A stretch of DNA of 64,000 nt from CAZICM01 sp964537685 (GTDB lineage Bacteria > Myxococcota_A > Polyangia > Polyangiales > Polyangiaceae): assembly GCA_964537685.1 (NCBI GenBank), contig CAZICM010000015.1, positions 62,001-126,000 of the forward strand. The letters run 5' to 3'. The notes beneath the pieces are model-generated. The model made no database searches and had not been told where the DNA came from. It saw nothing but the letters and a program-made list of their open reading frames with translations. Within the stretch, counting starts at the first letter, position 1; every line of letters starts with the position of its first letter. Positions 7,852 through 16,495 of the stretch are shown one piece after another. The position numbers and the translations under genes are program-made.

Positions 7852-9705
7852 TTAAACGACGCGGAGCCTGGTTTTCCCATCGAAAGAGGCCGCGCTTCCC
7901 TGCACTTCGGGCGAACGCATCGGCTGATTGACCATATCCTCCATCCGGCCTTTTTCGGGGGCGGGCAAGGGGGCGTCCCATTTCGCGAAATCGGGCGGAA
8001 GCGGTCCTGGAAGCGTGGGCTGCACCGTCCGCTCCAGCAATTGAAAATCGTGCCGGGCCGCTAAATGAAGGGGAAGTCCGCGCTCGGGGCCGTTTTGGGC
8101 AAACCATGCGCGGGCCGCGTTGACGTTTTGAATCAGCACATAATGCTGGGGATCGATCTTGGCCGCGGTCATAAAATGCTTTTGCATGCCTTGAATATCC
8201 CCGCGCGCATAGGCGATGCATCCTAAGTAATTGTACGCCAATCCAGGCAATGGATAATTAAATTCCAGCGCCTTTTGCACATGCTGTTCGGCTTCATCGA
8301 GTTTATCGGCTTTGTAAAGGGCGCCGGCCAGATCCATATGGGCCGCGTGATAGTCGCCGAGCCGATTGAGAATGGAGCGGTATTCGTTTTCGCCTTCTTG
8401 ATAATATTCGCGGAGGCCGCTGTTTTCCCTGAACCAGTCGCTCATGATTTTGGTGTCGGCTTCGGAAGCATCAAAAGGTGTTTTTAACTCTTGAAAATCC
8501 TCGGTGAAATAAGCCTCGCGCTTCAGCCATCCCGCTTTCTCGGCATCGTGAAAATCGAGTGTGCCGGGGTAAATCGATAGGCATGAAAAGATATATTGAT
8601 GAGGCTTGGCGGTTTTTAGAAAATTAAGGGTTTCATAAAAGGTTTTTGCATTATCACCCCTATTTCCCAGCATCATATAATAGCGGACTTGAATGCCGAC
8701 GCGCTTGGCCATTTCGGTCGCTTCAATAATATCGTCGACGGTTATTTTTTTATTGATTTGCTTGAGAATTTCGGGCGAGCCCGATTCCACGCCCAGGCTC
8801 AGGCGCTGGCAGCCCGCGAGGCGCATTTCATATAAAAGTTCGTCGGATAGAACGTCGACGCGGGTGTCGCAGCTCCATAAAAAATTGAGCTTTTTATCGC
8901 GGATGGCCCGGCTGATCTCCATTGCCCGCTTTTTATTGGCCGTGAAGGTGTCGTCTTTGATTTGAATCATTTTCACGGGTAATCGCGATTGCGCTTTTTG
9001 CAAGGAATTGGCCACATATTCAACCGAATTGCCACGGAAGCCGCGTCCCCAGGTCGTGTCGGCCCCGCAGAAGGTGCATTGCCAGGGGCAGCCGCGGGAG
9101 GTCATCACAATATGGGTGTCGAAGTAGTCGTGGGGGCTGGCCAGCGTGTCCAAATCCGAAATCGAGGGGCGGGCCGAAGCGGTGATGATTTTGTTTCCAT
9201 CCCGATAAACGGTGCCGGCAATGCCATGAAGGCTTTTTCCCAAGGAAAGGCGTTCGATGAGCTCCATAAAGGAAAGCTCGCTCTCGCCGAGCGTAATCAT
9301 ATCAATTTCACGGTAATGTTTAAGCATTTCATAGGCGAGGGGCGTGGCGTGGGGGCCGCCGACGACGATGTGGGCTTTGGGATGATGGGTCCGAATGGCG
9401 GTGGCGGCGAGGGCGACGCCTCTCCGGTTGGCGGTCCAGCAGCTCATTCCAAAAATATCGGCGTCGAGGGCGGCGATAACCTCTTCGACGCGCTCCCAAG
9501 TGTAGGCTGATAGGTTGATGACTTTGACTTGATGGCCCGCGCGGATGGCCTGCGTGCCCAGGGTGAAGAGGCCATAGGGGGTTTGATAAAAATCGGGGTC
9601 TAAATCGCCTTCGCGATAGTCTTTGGGCGGGCCGTGGATTGGATCGGGGCCTTGGCCGCGGGCGGGGATTTTCCAGGGCGGGGGGTATAAAAGGGCGATG
9701 CGCAT
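7852..9705 (-). CDS. B12-binding radical SAM protein with C-terminal TPR
   Basis: A 617-residue protein. Residues 1-150 form a cobalamin-binding Rossmann-like domain (VVGGPHATPLAYE, no DxHxxG histidine motif). The radical SAM iron-sulfur site is CPWQCTFC at 206-213, the canonical CxxxCxxC. The barrel continues to about 410 with LSLGVESGSPEILK. Residues about 430-530 contain TPR-like helices (LAGALYKADKLDEAEQHV, LAYNYLGCIAYARGD). Class B members are often methyltransferases acting on unactivated carbons, but others form rings or bonds. It is the last gene of a tight operon: two bases separate it from the upstream propeller gene, suggesting its substrate or partner may be related to that protein. 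Confidence 0.85.
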   Translation of the reverse strand: MRIALLYPPPWKIPARGQGPDPIHGPPKDYREGDLDPDFYQTPYGLFTLGTQAIRAGHQVKVINLSAYTWERVEEVIAALDADIFGMSCWTANRRGVALAATAIRTHHPKAHIVVGGPHATPLAYEMLKHYREIDMITLGESELSFMELIERLSLGKSLHGIAGTVYRDGNKIITASARPSISDLDTLASPHDYFDTHIVMTSRGCPWQCTFCGADTTWGRGFRGNSVEYVANSLQKAQSRLPVKMIQIKDDTFTANKKRAMEISRAIRDKKLNFLWSCDTRVDVLSDELLYEMRLAGCQRLSLGVESGSPEILKQINKKITVDDIIEATEMAKRVGIQVRYYMMLGNRGDNAKTFYETLNFLKTAKPHQYIFSCLSIYPGTLDFHDAEKAGWLKREAYFTEDFQELKTPFDASEADTKIMSDWFRENSGLREYYQEGENEYRSILNRLGDYHAAHMDLAGALYKADKLDEAEQHVQKALEFNYPLPGLAYNYLGCIAYARGDIQGMQKHFMTAAKIDPQHYVLIQNVNAARAWFAQNGPERGLPLHLAARHDFQLLERTVQPTLPGPLPPDFAKWDAPLPAPEKGRMEDMVNQPMRSPEVQGSAASFDGKTRLRVV

Positions 9706-9707
9706 GG

Positions 9708-11138
9708 TTATTGCTCCAAAATAGATACGATTTTGTCGTAGTACGCGGCGACCGCTGCCCGGACCCCGTCTTTGGAGACCGCTACGGAAATGGCGCCTTT
9801 TCCGGTGGCAAGTGTTGAAATGATTTTTGGAGGATTGCCCGCGATGACCACCACGCCGCTTCCCGAGGGGGGCCAGCCTTTTCCTCCTAGAATGACGAGC
9901 AGCATCTTCCCATCCGGAGAAACCGTTCCTGTCCTTGGGACACCTCCGAGCATCAGCGTGCTTTGAACGTTCATCGTCAAGAGATCCACGACGGTGGCGG
10001 TTCGGGCCGAGCTGTTGATGGTAATGCCCCAGCGATCGCCTCCCAGCACAAATCCTGCTTCAGGACCTTGATCGACGGCAGCTTGTTTTACTTCAGTCGG
10101 GCCCGAGATTCGGAGCAGCGTGGCGGTGTTGGCGGCTCCATCCGGGAAAAAGAGGGCGCTTCCATCCGATGTCGCCATGCCCAGCCGAGGTTCGCGTCCC
10201 GCTGAAATCGAGCGGCGCGTGGCTCCAAAGGGTTCTTCGGAGGGATCGAAGAGATCTACCCATGCTCCCGCTGGACGGCCTCCATGCATGAGGCGTCCCA
10301 TGGCTCCAACATAGGTCCTCCCCTCGGCTTGGAGCAAGAACAATTGACCGGTGGCATGGGGAAGGGTAATGTTGGAAATTCGTGAGCCGCTGGGCAGTTC
10401 AAAACGGGTGACGCGGTTTTCATTGGAGCTTGCGGCAATAACGCTTTTTCCATCGGGGAGTTCGACAATATCCCGGGGCGCTTCGCCGACATCGAGCAAG
10501 ACAGGATCTCTCTCCCAGTGTTGGGTATCCATCACAGGAATACGGGCGGCATCTTCATGCCTGAGTATGGCTACATAGCGATCGAAGAGGACGCGCAGAT
10601 GGTCGCCCTGGGCGGGAACCGAAGCTTTGTGGAGTATCTCTCCCTTTTTAAGAGAGTATTCCCGGAGCATTCCATCGTCGGTGCTCACATAAATGGATGT
10701 GCCCTTGGGATGAAACACGATATCGAGGGGATGGGCTCCTTCAATTTCAATATCGCGAAGGCGGAAGCGCCTTTCAGGATCGGCGGGGACAGGCGCGGGT
10801 TCGGGTTCGGCCTCGGGGCCGATCGCGGCGGGTCCGGGAGCCGCGGGCGCCGAACCATCGGGTGGGGGCGTGAGTACGGTAAGAGGTGGTGCTTCGCCGA
10901 CGGGGGATTCTCGGCTGGATACAATCACAGCCATGACGGTGGCGACCGTCATGGTGACAATCAGCGCCGCTCGGGGTAAGCCGGTTTGGGCTTGAGCCGC
11001 CTTGGGAGGCTGTATCCATTGTTTACAGGAGCGGCATTTTTTGGCGCCCTCTAGGATGGATGCTTTGCAATGGGGGCAAGGAACCCGGACTTCGGGGGCT
11101 TGGCTTGGCCGGTTTTCTACAGGTGAAGTCGTGCTCAT
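9708..11138 (-). CDS. Zinc-ribbon, TM, beta-propeller membrane protein
   Basis: A 476-residue protein. The ATG overlaps the stop of the upstream gene as ATGA, which decides the start over an in-frame codon 12 bases earlier. A zinc ribbon (CPHCKASILEGAKKCRSC, about 21-38) sits at the cytoplasmic N-terminus, followed by one TM helix (ALIVTMTVATVMAVIV) and a Pro/Ala/Glu linker. From about 120 to the end lies a YVTN/WD-like beta-propeller (HPLDIVFHPKGTSIYVSTDD, GTVSPDGKMLLVIL). The predicted topology puts the propeller in the periplasm. It is a shortened paralogue of the upstream protein, lacking the GYF domains. Function unknown. Confidence 0.7.
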   Translation of the reverse strand: MSTTSPVENRPSQAPEVRVPCPHCKASILEGAKKCRSCKQWIQPPKAAQAQTGLPRAALIVTMTVATVMAVIVSSRESPVGEAPPLTVLTPPPDGSAPAAPGPAAIGPEAEPEPAPVPADPERRFRLRDIEIEGAHPLDIVFHPKGTSIYVSTDDGMLREYSLKKGEILHKASVPAQGDHLRVLFDRYVAILRHEDAARIPVMDTQHWERDPVLLDVGEAPRDIVELPDGKSVIAASSNENRVTRFELPSGSRISNITLPHATGQLFLLQAEGRTYVGAMGRLMHGGRPAGAWVDLFDPSEEPFGATRRSISAGREPRLGMATSDGSALFFPDGAANTATLLRISGPTEVKQAAVDQGPEAGFVLGGDRWGITINSSARTATVVDLLTMNVQSTLMLGGVPRTGTVSPDGKMLLVILGGKGWPPSGSGVVVIAGNPPKIISTLATGKGAISVAVSKDGVRAAVAAYYDKIVSILEQ

Positions 11139-13051
11139 TGAAGCACCCAAGCCACTTTGCTTCGATCGGACAGAAGAAGGGCGGCCGTTCCATCGGGGGT
11201 TAGCCTGAGCCGGGTGGGTTCCGCGCCCAGAGGCAGGAAATTCAATTGAAATGTCTTTAAGTCCACGAGGGCAGCCATTCCCGTGCCCTCGCCGGGAAGG
11301 GCAACCACCACTTGTTCGCCGTCGGGGCTGACGGCCATATCGGCAGCCCGGGTATTGAGCGGGATCGTCCGGACCAATGTTCGATCATGAAGGTTGAAGA
11401 CTTGAAGCGCCTTGCCTTCGTTGCAGCGGACAATCGCATGGCGGCCGCGCCTGACCAGCTCCAGTTGCTCGGGTTCGCGGCAGGTTGCAATGGGGTCTTG
11501 GCGCCGAACAGTTCCAGATGCAAGCCATTGCAAGGGTACGAGTTGATCGCTGGCCCTGAGCGCAAGATAGCTGGATTCTCCGTCGGGTGTCATGAGGACG
11601 CTTACCGGATTGCCGACCATCGATGCCCGGACTCGATCTTGGGACGAGGCGAAACGGCTGGGATCGAAGGCCCAAACGGCACCGCCTTGCATATCCCGGA
11701 GGCCGGGTAGGGGAATTTGTCCCGTGGTCACCAGGGCTCGTTTTCCTGTGTCATCGCATCCCACCGGTCCCACGGCGTCATCGCCAAATTGGATTCGATC
11801 GATTTCTGAGTGGTATTCGGTAGCGATGACAGCAACAGCATGCGCTTGAGGAAGGGAAGCCAATACTCTGCGTCCTGATGCCCCCGCAATGACTTCGCCC
11901 ACGGGCGATCCCGTTTCGATTGTCTTGAGAACCCGGGTCGTCTTGATGTCGAGCACATAGATACGCTGGGGGCTTGTGGCGTAAACAACATCGCCTACCC
12001 GGTAGAGTCGGCGCACTTGAGGTGCTTCACCAATAAATCCCAAGAGTTCGCCGGTTCTAATACTGCGAATTTCAATTCCTGTCAAAATGGATACAAAGAA
12101 ATATTCGGTGTCGAGAGGGAGAATATCAGAAACATCTTTGGGAAGGGAAAAAGGTCCTGTGATGCGGACATCGGCATTGATATGCCCCACATCGTTAGGC
12201 TTTTGCCAGACGCATTCTCCGAGCTGGCAGGCTTCGCCATTCCAGCATGGGACAGAACAGCCGGGCTGAGTGGCGGCGGGCACGGGAAGGGCGTAGGGGG
12301 TGGTGAATCGTCCTGGGGCGAGGTAGCGCAAGACAACGCCCGTGCATACGATACCCGCGATGGCGCCTAGGGTGACGAGAGGGCGCCAATGCATGCGAAG
12401 CCAGCTTTGGCCGGGTTGGTCGTCGGGGATGGAGGGCCTGCCGCTGTTGGTGCTGCCCGTGGACGATGAAGATGATGAGGCGGCTTGGGCTTCCTGGGCC
12501 GCAATTCGGGTGTTTTCTCCGCATTCGGGGCAGGTTTCAACGCCGAGGGCAATCAATTCCCGGCAGATGGGGCATCGGATTGTTAGTTGATGAACGCGGG
12601 GCGTTCTCGGCTGATAGGACGTGGGCTCGATGAGCAGGCCAACGGGATACCAAACGGATGTGCCCACCAAGGAGGCGGAGGCATCTTTATAGCGGCCCAC
12701 GGCGAAAGCCCTGCGAATTTGCTCGCCCGTGAGGGGGCCAAAGGTTTGTCCGGCTTCATGCAAATGGAAGAGCAACATGTCCGTGGTGGCGGACGATAGA
12801 AGGGAAAGTTCGCTGGGCAGTTTTTGTTGAATTGCGGTTTCGTCGGGAGCTTTGGGAAGCGTGACCAAGTTGCGTCTTCCCGCCAGAGCCGCCCAGGCTT
12901 GGACAGGCGCCGTAAAGGTAGAGCCGGCCAGCCGGGCCAGGGCATCCAGCGAGATGCTGCCTTCGATGATGGCGTGACGGACTTCATCATCGGTAAAGGG
13001 ACCGATGCTTTTCCCTTGCTGTTCGATATAGAAGCGGAGGAAGTCGTCCAC
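11135..13051 (-). CDS. GYF_2 (x2), zinc-ribbon, TM, beta-propeller protein
   Basis: A 638-residue protein starting at GTG. Two GYF_2/DUF4339 domains lie at about 5-55 (GKSIGPFTDDEVRHAI) and 92-145 (GQTFGPLTGEQIRRAF). A zinc ribbon follows (CPICRELIALGVETCPEC), then a Ser-rich stretch and a TM helix near 225-245. Outside the membrane a Cys-rich knot (CSVPCWNGEACQLGEC) precedes a YVTN-type beta-propeller from about 290 to the end. GYF_2 domains often mark intracellular adaptor regions of bacterial membrane proteins. First gene of an operon with its paralogue and a radical SAM gene; divergent from the parvulin gene. No known function. Confidence 0.7.
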   Translation of the reverse strand: MDDFLRFYIEQQGKSIGPFTDDEVRHAIIEGSISLDALARLAGSTFTAPVQAWAALAGRRNLVTLPKAPDETAIQQKLPSELSLLSSATTDMLLFHLHEAGQTFGPLTGEQIRRAFAVGRYKDASASLVGTSVWYPVGLLIEPTSYQPRTPRVHQLTIRCPICRELIALGVETCPECGENTRIAAQEAQAASSSSSSTGSTNSGRPSIPDDQPGQSWLRMHWRPLVTLGAIAGIVCTGVVLRYLAPGRFTTPYALPVPAATQPGCSVPCWNGEACQLGECVWQKPNDVGHINADVRITGPFSLPKDVSDILPLDTEYFFVSILTGIEIRSIRTGELLGFIGEAPQVRRLYRVGDVVYATSPQRIYVLDIKTTRVLKTIETGSPVGEVIAGASGRRVLASLPQAHAVAVIATEYHSEIDRIQFGDDAVGPVGCDDTGKRALVTTGQIPLPGLRDMQGGAVWAFDPSRFASSQDRVRASMVGNPVSVLMTPDGESSYLALRASDQLVPLQWLASGTVRRQDPIATCREPEQLELVRRGRHAIVRCNEGKALQVFNLHDRTLVRTIPLNTRAADMAVSPDGEQVVVALPGEGTGMAALVDLKTFQLNFLPLGAEPTRLRLTPDGTAALLLSDRSKVAWVLQ

Positions 13052-13103
13052 GCGGGTTAGGGACGATTAGCGCGGATTTTGCGTCGCGTCGAGAGGGGAA
13101 GGC

Positions 13104-13691
13104 ATGGGCAAAACGCCGGGATGGGTTCTCGATCGAACAAAGGCCGCCTATACATATCTCATGCGGCTTGGTTCTCTTGTGTTGATTTCAATCGGCTTGG
13201 TTCTCGCGGCGTGTGATTCACCGGCGGATGAGCAGGCTAAACCGGCATCTTCGTCTCTGCCTTTGATGCAAACGGGTTCGGTGCTTGTTCCGACGGCCTC
13301 GCCTCCCGCAGCGTCGTCCGCGGCGCCGGCTTCATCCCCCGCGCCTTCTGCGGCGGAGGCGGCGCCCACGGTGATTGCCGCCCAGCACATTCTTGTTGCC
13401 TACAAAGGCGCAAAAGGCGCCCCGAAGAACGTCACCCGCTCAAAGGCGGACGCAAAGAAGCGCGCCGAGGAAGTGTTGGAGCGCATTAAAAAGGGCGAAG
13501 ATTTTTCCGCGCTTGTCAAGACCTTTTCGGAGGATCCAGGCTCGGTCGATCGCATGGGAAGCGTTGGCAAATTCGAGCGCGGCAAAATGGTGAAGCCTTT
13601 TAGCGATGCGGCGTTTGCCCTGAAAGTGGATGAAGTGAGCGGCGTTGTGGAATCAGAATTTGGTTTTCACATCATTAAGCGGAATCAATAA
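13104..13691 (+). CDS. Parvulin-type (PpiC) peptidyl-prolyl isomerase lipoprotein
   Basis: A 195-residue exported PPIase. The start at 13104 is backed by AGAGGGGAAGG; ATG 13161 would give a shorter signal but lacks a ribosome site. The signal ends LVLAACDS (lipobox). After an Ala/Ser/Pro linker the rotamase domain shows AAQHILVAYKG, FSEDPGS, GKFERGKMVKPFSDAAFAL and FGFHIIK, all family signatures. Likely assists folding of outer-membrane or periplasmic proteins. A close paralogue lies at 21343-21882, and the next gene encodes a DsbA-like protein, suggesting an envelope-folding pair. Confidence 0.88.
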   Translation: MGKTPGWVLDRTKAAYTYLMRLGSLVLISIGLVLAACDSPADEQAKPASSSLPLMQTGSVLVPTASPPAASSAAPASSPAPSAAEAAPTVIAAQHILVAYKGAKGAPKNVTRSKADAKKRAEEVLERIKKGEDFSALVKTFSEDPGSVDRMGSVGKFERGKMVKPFSDAAFALKVDEVSGVVESEFGFHIIKRNQ

Positions 13692-13717
13692 AAGAAACGG
13701 TCTCGAAAAGGGTGTGT

Positions 13718-14668
13718 ATGGGCACGCAGCGGGCAGGAATAATTTGGGGTTCTGGGCTTCTGGCGCTGGGATTTTCATGTTCGAGCACCAGCCGTGATGC
13801 GGAATTCGCCGAGGGTCCGGCGGCTGTGCTTCCCGGCGGCGGGAAGATCGCCGCGCAGCCGGGAGAGACCCGCGATCTCAAGGGTGTGGACACCTCCGAT
13901 TTGGTGCCCCGCGAAAAGCGACAGTGGTTCCGGCTTGCGTCGCAACTGTATGCGCCTTGCCAAGATCAACCCGTTTCAATCGCCGTGTGCATCGATGAAA
14001 ATCGTCCCTGTGCGGCTTGTGTTCCTGCGGCTCAGTTGTTAGCGCAGCGCGTTCGCGCGGGCGCGACAACTTCCGAATGCGAGACGGCCTACGGCGTGCG
14101 TTTCGGCCCCGATATCAAGAAAGTCGAAATCGGCGATTCGCCTTCAAAAGGCCCAAATGATGCACCGGTGACGATCGTTGCATGGTCGGATTTTCAATGT
14201 CCCGCGTGTAAATATTCGCTGCCCTATTTGGAGGAGGCCGTTGCCAAATTCGAAGGCAAAGTCCGGCTGGTCCACAAGTTTTATCCGCTGAAATTCCACA
14301 CGCGCGCCGAACCCGCGGCCAAGGCAGCCTTCGCGGCCAAGCTGCAGGGCCGCTATTGGGAAATGGAGAAGCTTTTGTTCGACAATCAAGATGCGCTGGG
14401 CGATGCGGATTTCGATCGCTTCGCCAAGGCGCTCAATCTGGATGTGCAGCGCTTTCGCGCGGATATGAGCTCGGAGGCGGCCTCGAAAGCCATCGAGCGC
14501 GACCGGGAAGAAGCGAGCAAGGCGGGCTTCAACGGCACGCCGCATATTTTGATCAATGGCCGTATCTTTGCGTATGGGCTCTTTCGCGTGGATACCGATT
14601 TAGAAAACTGGATCGCGCTCGAGATCGAGCTGGCAGCGCAGGCGAAAAAGCTTCAGCAGGCTCAGTGA
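13718..14668 (+). CDS. DsbA-like thioredoxin-fold lipoprotein
   Basis: About 316 residues. ATG 13718 follows GAAAAGGG with suitable spacing (GTG 13712 is an alternative). The signal ends GFSCSS, a probable lipobox. A first region with paired cysteines (CIDENRPCAACVPA) precedes the DsbA-like domain, which has VTIVAWSDFQCPACKYSLPY (redox CxxC is CPAC), HKFYPLKFHTRAEPAAKAAF and FNGTPHILING with the cis-proline TP. Probably a periplasmic thiol oxidoreductase. It follows the parvulin gene by 26 bases. The first Cys-rich region also appears in similar myxobacterial proteins and may bind a partner; that is inference. Confidence 0.85.
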   Translation: MGTQRAGIIWGSGLLALGFSCSSTSRDAEFAEGPAAVLPGGGKIAAQPGETRDLKGVDTSDLVPREKRQWFRLASQLYAPCQDQPVSIAVCIDENRPCAACVPAAQLLAQRVRAGATTSECETAYGVRFGPDIKKVEIGDSPSKGPNDAPVTIVAWSDFQCPACKYSLPYLEEAVAKFEGKVRLVHKFYPLKFHTRAEPAAKAAFAAKLQGRYWEMEKLLFDNQDALGDADFDRFAKALNLDVQRFRADMSSEAASKAIERDREEASKAGFNGTPHILINGRIFAYGLFRVDTDLENWIALEIELAAQAKKLQQAQ

Positions 14669-15759
14669 AGAATGGCGAACAGAATGACGGTGATGATCAC
14701 CAGCAGCCATAAAATCCCGCCGGCGATCGCGCCGTAAACCAACAGCTTGTCGTCGCGCCAGCGCACCCGCAGAGGCACGATATTCTGTTCGGGCAATACG
14801 GCCGTCTTCATAAAATGAAAGAGGGGCAGGCCGCCCGGACGCTGCGCTCCGCCCGTATTTGGCCCCTGAACCAAGCCCATATTGCTAAAGCGCCGCGCGC
14901 CCGCGCGAATGCGATCGCCCATGCCGGGTACAGCCGATCCAAGCCCAACGGCTCTAAACCAAGGCGTGCGCTCAAAGGCATTGCGCTCGGCCACATACTT
15001 GAAAAACACCTTGAGCCGATCCATCAGCATGTGCATTTCGGCCAAGTGCTGAAAGGCGCGCGTTCTGTGCTCGGGCGGATCTTCCGAAGCCAGTTTGGAA
15101 AGGCAATACGCTTCAATGCGAGCGCTCAGCCCTTCAAGCGAGGCCGTCATCGCTTCGGCTCCCTGCTCGATCGGCGAATCAAGCGGCAGTTGAAATCCCC
15201 AAGGATCTTCTTTGCTCCGATCGGCGTTCCACGCGAAGACTTCCGCGAACCCCCAAAGCGTGTCGTAGCGCGTAAGCACGAGATACACAGGCAAATCGCC
15301 GTCAACACCCCGGCAAATATCGATGATGTAACTGCGCAGCCGCTTGGCGTAGACCTCGAGGCTCGTATCGTCGAGATCGGCAAAGTCCGCGATGTTCGCC
15401 ACCAGCAAAATGCCGTCCACAGGCTCGCGCGGGCGGCTATTGAGCAGCTCGGCGCCTAGGTCGCGAAGCAGATCGGGCGAGCGATTTGGGCCTGTGACTT
15501 GAGCTTCAGGCTCGATAAATACGGCTTCGTTGGAGAGCCAATAGGTGCACAACTGCTGAGGAAGATTGAGCGCAAGGCGCCCATCGCTGCTTTGGGGCCA
15601 GGTCAAGGCCATCGAACGGATGGCGGTCGAGCGGCCCGTGCCCGGATCTCCCACGACCAGATACCAAGGGATGGCGTAGGGATCGCTCGGATGCTGGGGA
15701 TGCTCACGAGTGACCGCGGCCTGCGCGCTGGCGAGTTCGTAGACGAAAGGGCTGCTCAT
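14662..15759 (-). CDS. TssM/IcmF N-terminal-domain-like GTPase, minimal and tail-anchored
   Basis: A 365-residue protein homologous only to the N-terminal nucleotide-binding part of TssM/IcmF, which is normally over 1000 residues. P-loop GDPGTGRST (37-45) has Arg in place of the Walker A Lys. GILLVANIADF and YLVLTRYDTLWGFAEVF resemble the switch and NKxD-like region of the family. The start is set by an ATGA overlap with the TssL-like gene upstream, although an open frame extends further. It ends in one C-terminal TM helix (AIAGGILWLLVIITVILFAI), so the domain is cytoplasmic. No periplasmic TssM domain or other type VI genes are present. Confidence 0.75.
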   Translation of the reverse strand: MSSPFVYELASAQAAVTREHPQHPSDPYAIPWYLVVGDPGTGRSTAIRSMALTWPQSSDGRLALNLPQQLCTYWLSNEAVFIEPEAQVTGPNRSPDLLRDLGAELLNSRPREPVDGILLVANIADFADLDDTSLEVYAKRLRSYIIDICRGVDGDLPVYLVLTRYDTLWGFAEVFAWNADRSKEDPWGFQLPLDSPIEQGAEAMTASLEGLSARIEAYCLSKLASEDPPEHRTRAFQHLAEMHMLMDRLKVFFKYVAERNAFERTPWFRAVGLGSAVPGMGDRIRAGARRFSNMGLVQGPNTGGAQRPGGLPLFHFMKTAVLPEQNIVPLRVRWRDDKLLVYGAIAGGILWLLVIITVILFAILH

Positions 15760-16397
15760 TTCAGATTCTGAACCAGCACAACGATCAATGTGATTAGGCC
15801 CGAAAGCACAAGGAGTCCCGCGATAATACGGCCCATCCAGAGCGATTTGTAGAAAGGCTCTTTGGGCAAGTGTTCGGCGGGGCCTACTTCGCCCGGAGGT
15901 GCTCTCAAAATACCGCCTACCCAATCCCGATCGGGATCGACACCGAGCCTGAGCGCGACTTCGCGGCGCACTTGAACAAGGCCATAAGAAATGGCGCCTG
16001 GAAGGCCGAAACGGCCCATAAATCCCACGCCAAACACGACCATATAGGTGGCCAGCACACTGCGCGGGCCTTCAAGGACGCGGGACATCCGCTGGAAGAC
16101 TTCTTCGCCTGCGTTGTTGGTCATCCAGCGGATGGCCTGCAAAGGATGCTGAGACCACAGCGGATAAAGATCGGGCATGCTCACGGCCACCTCGTCGAGC
16201 AAGGCCGCGATAGCAAACATGCCATCGTCGACGGACTGCACGGGCAGCGCTTGGGCTTCTTTTGAGCCTTTGAGCTGATCGAGCATAAAGGTGGCCTGCC
16301 GGTGAACATGCTCAGCGGCCGGCCTTTGCGGGGACTGCCTGAGCATGCAGATCCACAGAAGCATTTCCTCGCCGAAGACGCCGATTGATTGTTCCAA
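15756..16397 (-). CDS. DotU/TssL-family membrane protein
   Basis: A 213-residue protein starting at TTG (a stop lies just upstream in frame, so little room for another start). The cytoplasmic helical domain has DDGMFAIAALLDEVAVSM, DLYPLW and GRFGLPGAISYGLVQV-like segments typical of TssL/DotU. A single C-terminal TM helix (AGLLVLSGLITLIVVLVQ) anchors it to the inner membrane. In type VI machines TssL forms a membrane complex with TssM and TssJ. Here the partner is the TssM-like gene coupled through ATGA; TssJ is absent. Confidence 0.8.
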   Translation of the reverse strand: MEQSIGVFGEEMLLWICMLRQSPQRPAAEHVHRQATFMLDQLKGSKEAQALPVQSVDDGMFAIAALLDEVAVSMPDLYPLWSQHPLQAIRWMTNNAGEEVFQRMSRVLEGPRSVLATYMVVFGVGFMGRFGLPGAISYGLVQVRREVALRLGVDPDRDWVGGILRAPPGEVGPAEHLPKEPFYKSLWMGRIIAGLLVLSGLITLIVVLVQNLK

Positions 16398-16495
16398 GGT
16401 GGGGGGAGATTAGCGAAGAGGCAGGCTTTTCGTCGATAGCCGAGAAGATAACCCTGAGCACACCCCCGCTCAGCCCGTTCAACCGTTCCGCTTGT

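Noticed and set aside
14662..16397. Complete type VI secretion locus
   Set aside because: Only TssL-like and truncated TssM-like genes are present; no sheath, baseplate, ClpV, Hcp or VgrG genes appear in the window.
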